64,000 bases of DNA from CAYWBU01 sp942491525 (lineage in GTDB: Bacteria > Desulfobacterota > Desulfomonilia > UBA1062), in contig CALOBW010000012.1 in assembly GCA_942491525.1 (NCBI GenBank), positions 1 to 64,000 of the forward strand. Direction: 5' to 3'. A model generated the notes under the pieces. That model made no database searches. It was given only the letters and a program-made list of their open reading frames with translations, and was not told where the DNA came from. The translations under genes were made by a program, and so were the position numbers. This document shows positions 59,097-64,000 of the stretch, one piece after another; the first letter of the stretch is position 1, and each line of letters starts with the position of its first letter.

Positions 59097-60962
59097 ATGG
59101 CACTGATTTCAGTAAATAACGTAAGTATACAGTTTGGCGGGCCGCTGCTGCTGGACTGCGCGGAGCTGCATATAGAGGAGGGCGAGCGCCTCTGTCTGAT
59201 CGGGCGCAACGGAGCCGGCAAGTCGACCCTGCTGAAGCTGATCGACGGCGCCTATGAGCCGGACAGCGGCACCGTCACCAGAATCGGCGGCTGCCGCACC
59301 GCCCTCTTGCAGCAGGAGGTGCCGGCCGGCATCAGCGAGAGCATCTATGACGTGGTGGCCGGCGGCAAGCCTGAACATGCCGGACTCCTGATCCGCTACC
59401 ATGAGCTGACCGCCAACCTGGATGAGAGCCGTCTGGACGAGCTGCACCGGCTGCAGGAGCAGCTGGACGCCAAGGGCGCCTGGCAGCTGCACACCGAGAT
59501 AATGTCCCTGCTGACCCGCATGCAGCTCGATGAGAACGCCATCTTCGCCACACTCTCGGCCGGTTACAAGCGCCGGGTGATTCTGGCCCGCGCCCTGATT
59601 TCCGATCCGGACGTGATTCTGCTGGATGAGCCCACCAACCATCTTGACATCGACTCGATTGTCTGGCTGGAAGAGTTCCTGCTGGGCCTCAGGAAGACCC
59701 TTGTCTTCGTGACCCATGACCGTGAGTTCATGAAGAAGATCGCCAGCCGCATCGTTGAGATTGACCGCGGGCGCATCCTCTCCTTCGAGTGCGGCTACGA
59801 GGAGTATCTGAGCCGCAAGGAGGCCTGGCTGGAGTCCGAGGAGAAGACCAACCGCGAGTTCGACAAGAAGCTGGCTCAGGAGGAGGTCTGGGTGCGCCAG
59901 GGCATCAAGGCCCGCCGCACGCGCAACGAGGGCCGGGTGCGCGCGCTGGTCGATATGCGCAACCAGCGCAACCTGCGCCGCGAAAAGTTCGGCAGCGTTG
60001 ATCTGCAGATCCAGGAGGCTGCGCGCACCGGCAAGCTGGTGATCGAGGGCAAAAACTTAAGCTTCGCCTACGGCGATAAACGCATCGTCAATGACTTCTC
60101 GACAAGCATCATGCGGGGCGACCGCATCGGCATCATCGGCCCCAACGGCTCGGGCAAATCGACGCTGATCAAGCTGCTGCTGGGCCAGCTGCAGCCCGAG
60201 AGCGGCAGCTTACGTCAGGGCACCAACCTCGAGGTGGCCTACTTCGATCAGCTGCGCGACACCCTGGATGACAGCCAGACCATGCTGGACAACATCGGCG
60301 ACGGCAATGACATGATCTTCATCGACGGCCAGCCCAGGCATGTCATCAGCTATCTCAAGGACTTCCTCTTCACGCCGGAGCAGGTGCGGGCGCCCATCGC
60401 CAAACTTTCGGGCGGCGAGCGCAACCGGCTGCTGCTGGCCAGACTCTTCGCCAAGCCCTCCAATGTGCTGGTGCTGGACGAGCCCACCAATGATCTGGAC
60501 GCCGAAACCCTGGATCTGCTGGAAGAGAAGCTCTTCGGCTACGGCGGCACCCTGCTGATGGTCAGCCACGACCGTGCCTTCCTCAACAATGTGGTCACCT
60601 CCATCATGGCCTATGAAGAAGACGGCCTGATCCATGAGTATGTGGGCGGTTATGACGACTGGCTGCGCCAGCGCTCCAAGCCGGCAACCGCGCCTGAGAC
60701 AGCCGTTAGGAAGGAGAGGGTCAAGAATCAGCCCAAGAAGCGCAAGCTCTCCAACAGGGAACGCGAAGAGTTTAAGAACCTGCCCGGTCTGATTGAAGCC
60801 CTGGACCGTGAGAAAGAGGACATCATGGCCACCATGAGTGACCCGGACTTCTACAAGATTGCCGGCGAGCAGGCGGTCAAGCTGCAGGATCGTTTGGATG
60901 AGATTGAGCTGGAGGTGCTGGCCGCTTATGAGCGCTGGGAGGAGTTGGAGGAGCTGAGCTGA
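59097..60962 (+). CDS. uup: ABC-F ATPase, Uup-like
   Basis: Soluble ABC-F protein of 621 aa acting on ribosomes or DNA structures rather than in transport. Domain 1: Walker A GRNGAGKST at residues 36-44, LSAGYKRRVILARAL, LLDEPTNHLDIDSI. Domain 2: GPNGSGKSTLIKLLLG, LSGGERNRLLLARL, VLDEPTNDLDAETL. The linker between them is charged, and a C-terminal coiled coil (REREEFKNLPGLIEALDREK) marks it as Uup-like rather than EttA. It follows rnhA by 4 bp, a combination consistent with nucleic-acid housekeeping. Confidence 0.93.
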   Translation: MALISVNNVSIQFGGPLLLDCAELHIEEGERLCLIGRNGAGKSTLLKLIDGAYEPDSGTVTRIGGCRTALLQQEVPAGISESIYDVVAGGKPEHAGLLIRYHELTANLDESRLDELHRLQEQLDAKGAWQLHTEIMSLLTRMQLDENAIFATLSAGYKRRVILARALISDPDVILLDEPTNHLDIDSIVWLEEFLLGLRKTLVFVTHDREFMKKIASRIVEIDRGRILSFECGYEEYLSRKEAWLESEEKTNREFDKKLAQEEVWVRQGIKARRTRNEGRVRALVDMRNQRNLRREKFGSVDLQIQEAARTGKLVIEGKNLSFAYGDKRIVNDFSTSIMRGDRIGIIGPNGSGKSTLIKLLLGQLQPESGSLRQGTNLEVAYFDQLRDTLDDSQTMLDNIGDGNDMIFIDGQPRHVISYLKDFLFTPEQVRAPIAKLSGGERNRLLLARLFAKPSNVLVLDEPTNDLDAETLDLLEEKLFGYGGTLLMVSHDRAFLNNVVTSIMAYEEDGLIHEYVGGYDDWLRQRSKPATAPETAVRKERVKNQPKKRKLSNREREEFKNLPGLIEALDREKEDIMATMSDPDFYKIAGEQAVKLQDRLDEIELEVLAAYERWEELEELS

Positions 60963-60965
60963 GAT

Positions 60966-60991
60966 GTCATACCCGCGCAGGCGGGTATGAC
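60966..60991. repeat. REP-like hairpin, also acting as a bidirectional terminator
   Basis: GTCATACCCGC and GCGGGTATGAC, a perfect 11-bp stem with a GCAG loop, sit between two convergent genes. The sequence type (GTCATACCCGC...) is a familiar intergenic repeat in many Gram-negative genomes, and a degenerate second copy exists at 40845-40865. Confidence 0.7.
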
Positions 60992-60998
60992 GGAAAAC

Positions 60999-61580
60999 CT
61001 ACAGATCGTTCAGGATCTTCTCCTTGGAATCGTCCTTATTCTCCAGCATCCGGCTGGAGTAGGTCAGCTCATACATGATGTCAAGCTCTTCACCCCAGAG
61101 ATCCATGATGATCTTGGTGCGTTCGGTCTCCCAGCTGACCTGGTAGCTGACATGCCCCATGCCCAGGGCCAGGCCGTGGGTAGCCGGCGAATCCTTGTGC
61201 TGCGGATTTTTCCAGTCGGCCTCATCCTCCACAGGCTCGCCATATTTCTGGGTCAGCAGATCCTTAAGCGAGTTGTATGAGTCGATGTAGTCGGAGCGCT
61301 TCCACATGTTTTCGGTGATGATGTACTTGCCCTCGATCAGCTCGCCGGCGGCGAAGCGATAGACGATGGAGGCCTCCAGGCCGGCCAGGCTGCCCTTGTA
61401 ATTGAGGGCATTGTCAGCCTTGGCGACCAGCTTGGCCTTCTCATTCCACTTAACTTTGCGCAGACTCTGTCCCCAGGTGGCCTGGCGGAAATCTTTGGGC
61501 TCCTCGCTATCTTTGGCGGCGGCAAAGCTGAGGGCCGGAATCAGGCAAATCATTAAAATCAGCAGGAATCTTTTCATCAT
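60999..61580 (-). CDS. Exported protein of unknown function
   Basis: Protein of 193 aa with a Sec signal peptide (MKRFLLILMICLIPALSFAA, preceded by an alternative Met), so periplasmic. The mature part begins FRQATWGQSLRKVKWNEKAKL and has YDSYNSLKDLLTQKYGEP-like and WETERTKIIMDLWGEELDIMYELTY segments, a mixed alpha/beta pattern seen in small periplasmic proteins. I recognise no named domain. GAGG lies before the start. No operon partner. Confidence 0.7.
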   Translation of the reverse strand: MMKRFLLILMICLIPALSFAAAKDSEEPKDFRQATWGQSLRKVKWNEKAKLVAKADNALNYKGSLAGLEASIVYRFAAGELIEGKYIITENMWKRSDYIDSYNSLKDLLTQKYGEPVEDEADWKNPQHKDSPATHGLALGMGHVSYQVSWETERTKIIMDLWGEELDIMYELTYSSRMLENKDDSKEKILNDL

Positions 61581-61718
61581 AACCTCTTCAATCTGAAATT
61601 GATCCTAAGCATACCCGCCCGCCGGGCAAAAGACAACCTGACGATTAATGTTTGCAAACTTTCACTTTAACGAAATAATCCTTGAATAAATTGTGTTAAT
61701 TTAGTTGGATGGAGGGGC

Positions 61719-64000
61719 ATGCTAAAGCTTATCCAAAAATCAGCCCTGCTTATGCTGTTAATGCTGGCCATCTGGCCGATCTCCGCAGCGGCCTATCAGA
61801 TTGGGGATGATGTTAAATCTTTGAATGTCGGCTATAATCTCGAGTACTTCCGGGATGATAGCAACGCATTAATCCTGCAGGATGTCATGCAGGATCAGCA
61901 GAGCTGGCGCAAATCGGGCCGCGACTTCTTCAATGCCGGGCATCGGCGCACTGCCTACTGGTTCCGGCTGAGCCTCGATTCGGATAGCGCCCGTGAAATG
62001 CTCTTTGAAATCGACAATCCGATCCTTGATCAGATCGACTTTTATCGGCCCCACGGCGCACCCCCAACTTTCACCGGCGACACTCGGCCGTTCAAGAGTC
62101 GCGACATCAATGATGTGAACTTCATATTCAGGCTCGAGCTGCAGCCGGGGGTGAACACCTTCTACTTCAGGATAGCGGACCACGGGGCCCTGATGTTCCG
62201 GCCGATCCTGATGAACATGGAGGGCTATGCCGACCGGCTCAAGATCAAGATGCCCATGCACTGGTTCTATTTCGGCCTGATGTTTGTCATGATCTTCTAC
62301 AACTTCTTTCTCTACATCTCGACCAGGGAGCAGAGCTATCTCTTCTTCCTGCTCTTTGTGGCCAACTTCCTCTGTTTTGAGATCAACTATGCCGGATTCT
62401 CATATCAGACGCTCTGGCCCGACAACCCCTGGTGGGCCAACCAGAGTATCGTTTTTCATGAAACCCTGATGGTGCTGCTGCTGCCGCTCTTTTTCTGCTC
62501 CTACCTCAACACCCGCGAAGTCATTCCGCGGCTGCACCGCTGGATCGTCTACACGGCCATCCTGCCCAGCTGCCTGGCTGTCATCTACTCAATCTTCGGT
62601 GACTACCGCTACGCCTCGCTGCTGGTGCTGATCTTTGCCGTCTACGAGGCGCTGCTGCTGACCGTTGTGGTATGCTACCTCAATTTTGTCTTGGAGTACC
62701 GCCAGGCCCGCTTCATCATCTACGCCTTTGCCATCTTCCTGCTGACCTTCCCCTTCGCCTTCCTGCTTGAATTTGATCTGCTGCCCATGAGCATCATCAC
62801 CCAGTGGTGCACCGAGACCGGTTCCGGCACGGCGGTGGTGCTGATGAGCTTCGCCCTGGCCGACAAGGTCAACGTCATGAAGGACAACCTGATCGCCAGC
62901 AATGAGAATCTCTCCATCTTCAAGGGGTTTGCCGAGGCCTCCGGCCAGGGGCTGGTCATGGCCGACCTGGACAGCAAAATCGTCTATCTCAATTCGGCCA
63001 TGTGCCGCATGCTGGATGAATCCGACCCGGCGCGGATGATCGGCCGCGACCTGACGGGCTATTACTCGGATGACTTCAGGCTGGCGCTGCACACCGGCAT
63101 CTACCATACGGTCAAGGTCAGCGGCGAGTGGACCGGTGAAATGCTGATCAAGACTTCGACCGGCAAGTTCATCCCGGCCATTCAGAACATCTTTTTGATC
63201 CGCGACCGGGAGAACCGGCCGCTCTACTATGCCGGCGTAGTGACCGACATCTCCAAGATCAAGCTGGCCGAAGAGGCCCTCAGGGAGAGCGAGTCCAAGT
63301 ACCGCGACCTGATTCACAACTCCAACAGCATCATCCTGCGGCTCGACCCCCACGGCAACATCACCTTCTTCAATGAGTATGCCGTGCGCTTCTACGGCTA
63401 CAACCAGGAGGAGATCATCGGCCGCAATGTGATCGGCACCATTGTGCGCAAGGGCAGCGAGGATGAGCGTCAGCAGCTCGATATGCTCGGCGACATCCAG
63501 CTGATTCCCGAAAAGTACATCTCCCGTGAAACGGTCAATATGCGCAAGAGCGGCGAGGATGTCTGGATCTCATGGACCAACAAGGCCGTCTGCGACGAAG
63601 CGGGCAACCTGGTGGAGATCTTCTGCATCGGTACCGATGTGACCGAGCGCCGCCACCTGGAAGAGCAGCTGCGCCAGTCCCAGAAGATGGAGTCCATCGG
63701 CACCCTGGCCGGCGGCATCGCCCACGATTTCAACAACATTCTTTCGCCGATCATCGGCTTCACTGAGATGACCATGGACCAGCTGCCCGTTGACAGCCGG
63801 GCCCGCTCAAACTTGGAAAAGGTGCTCAAGGCCGCAGACCGGGCCAAGGATATGGTTAAGCATATCCTGACCTTCAGCCGCCAGAACGAGCAGGAGTTCA
63901 AGCCCATCGAACTGCAGTACATCGTCAAGGAGGCCCTCAAGCTGATGCGGGCCACACTGCCCTCCACTATCGAGATTATCCAGCAGATCGACAACGACTG
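61719..64000 (+). CDS. 7TMR-DISM/PAS sensor histidine kinase, 3' end outside the window
   Basis: At least 760 aa, still open at the window edge. A signal peptide (LLMLLMLAIWPISAAA) is followed by a periplasmic 7TMR-DISM extracellular domain (WFRLSLDSDSAREMLFEIDN). Then come seven membrane helices (HWFYFGLMFVMIFYNFFLYI through MSFALADKV) and two PAS domains (ASGQGLVMADLDSKIVYLN; HNSNSIILRLDPHGNITFFN), the second ending GTDVTERRHLEEQL. The dimerisation/phosphoacceptor box is GTLAGGIAHDFNNILSPIIG with the His. The ATP-binding domain would lie beyond 64000. GGAGGGG precedes the ATG at 61719. Confidence 0.9.
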   Translation, partial: MLKLIQKSALLMLLMLAIWPISAAAYQIGDDVKSLNVGYNLEYFRDDSNALILQDVMQDQQSWRKSGRDFFNAGHRRTAYWFRLSLDSDSAREMLFEIDNPILDQIDFYRPHGAPPTFTGDTRPFKSRDINDVNFIFRLELQPGVNTFYFRIADHGALMFRPILMNMEGYADRLKIKMPMHWFYFGLMFVMIFYNFFLYISTREQSYLFFLLFVANFLCFEINYAGFSYQTLWPDNPWWANQSIVFHETLMVLLLPLFFCSYLNTREVIPRLHRWIVYTAILPSCLAVIYSIFGDYRYASLLVLIFAVYEALLLTVVVCYLNFVLEYRQARFIIYAFAIFLLTFPFAFLLEFDLLPMSIITQWCTETGSGTAVVLMSFALADKVNVMKDNLIASNENLSIFKGFAEASGQGLVMADLDSKIVYLNSAMCRMLDESDPARMIGRDLTGYYSDDFRLALHTGIYHTVKVSGEWTGEMLIKTSTGKFIPAIQNIFLIRDRENRPLYYAGVVTDISKIKLAEEALRESESKYRDLIHNSNSIILRLDPHGNITFFNEYAVRFYGYNQEEIIGRNVIGTIVRKGSEDERQQLDMLGDIQLIPEKYISRETVNMRKSGEDVWISWTNKAVCDEAGNLVEIFCIGTDVTERRHLEEQLRQSQKMESIGTLAGGIAHDFNNILSPIIGFTEMTMDQLPVDSRARSNLEKVLKAADRAKDMVKHILTFSRQNEQEFKPIELQYIVKEALKLMRATLPSTIEIIQQIDND

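Overview
The window looks like chromosomal DNA of a Gram-negative bacterium. It encodes a type II secretin, both LptF/LptG lipopolysaccharide-export permeases, an RND efflux pump, Tat and Sec signal peptides, and IHF/HU, S2, EF-Ts, UMP kinase and RRF housekeeping genes. Pyruvate phosphate dikinase beside pyruvate kinase, a split transketolase, a c-type-haem DUF3365 sensor and several PAS/7TM sensors suggest an anaerobe or facultative anaerobe of the deltaproteobacterial (Desulfobacterota-like) kind. That assignment is inference from gene content; no rRNA or other direct taxonomic marker was compared. No tRNA, rRNA, CRISPR array, intact IS element or prophage was seen.

Layout. 1-5467: end of a TPR gene, then gspD-gspE-radA joined by 1-bp overlaps. 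5566-9682: an IHF-like gene, ykgJ-gph, and on the other strand an ArsR regulator followed by a GAF-PtsP phosphotransferase. 9807-13285: translation operon rpsB-tsf-pyrH-frr with a structured rpsB leader, then a small protein that appears to hold three ribbon-helix-helix units. 13292-15623: a membrane/HEAT protein tail-to-tail with a Sel1-repeat protein. 15670-19095 (minus): tetR - transketolase N subunit - transketolase C subunit - SCP2-like gene, with an operator over the promoter and a strong terminator. 20035-24379: an RND adaptor and pump with their own promoter and operator. 24386-31399: pyk-lptF-lptG, then ppdK-tmk. 31501-34560: lone receiver protein, tandem-flavodoxin protein, DUF3365 haem sensor.

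34624-40718 contains damage. A GNAT-deacetylase gene and a YibE/F gene appear joined by a deletion, and a 7TM-PAS sensor gene carries a nonsense codon plus a frameshift. Between and beyond these lie an alkaline phosphatase, with a tandem repeat upstream that resembles a phosphate-regulon box, and a PsiE-like gene. 41036-43165 is a chemoreceptor with an odd tail, flanked by sequences resembling REP/RAYT element remnants. 43490-47287: ilvC with divergent ilvY, and an iron alcohol dehydrogenase. 47393-52769: a small truncated gene, a xylFGH-type sugar ABC transporter and a secreted PHP hydrolase. 52909-64000: CNNM/CBS protein, Tat-exported phosphoesterase, PlsC-like acyltransferase, htpG, rnhA with an ABC-F ATPase, a small secreted protein, and a 7TMR-DISM/PAS histidine kinase that runs off the end.

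The window is mostly ordinary housekeeping and accessory genes. The most unusual items are the triple-RHH protein, the self-regulated split-transketolase operon, two genes whose promoters sit so close to the start codon that the mRNAs may be leaderless, and the two damaged loci at 36.3 kb and 39.1-40.2 kb.
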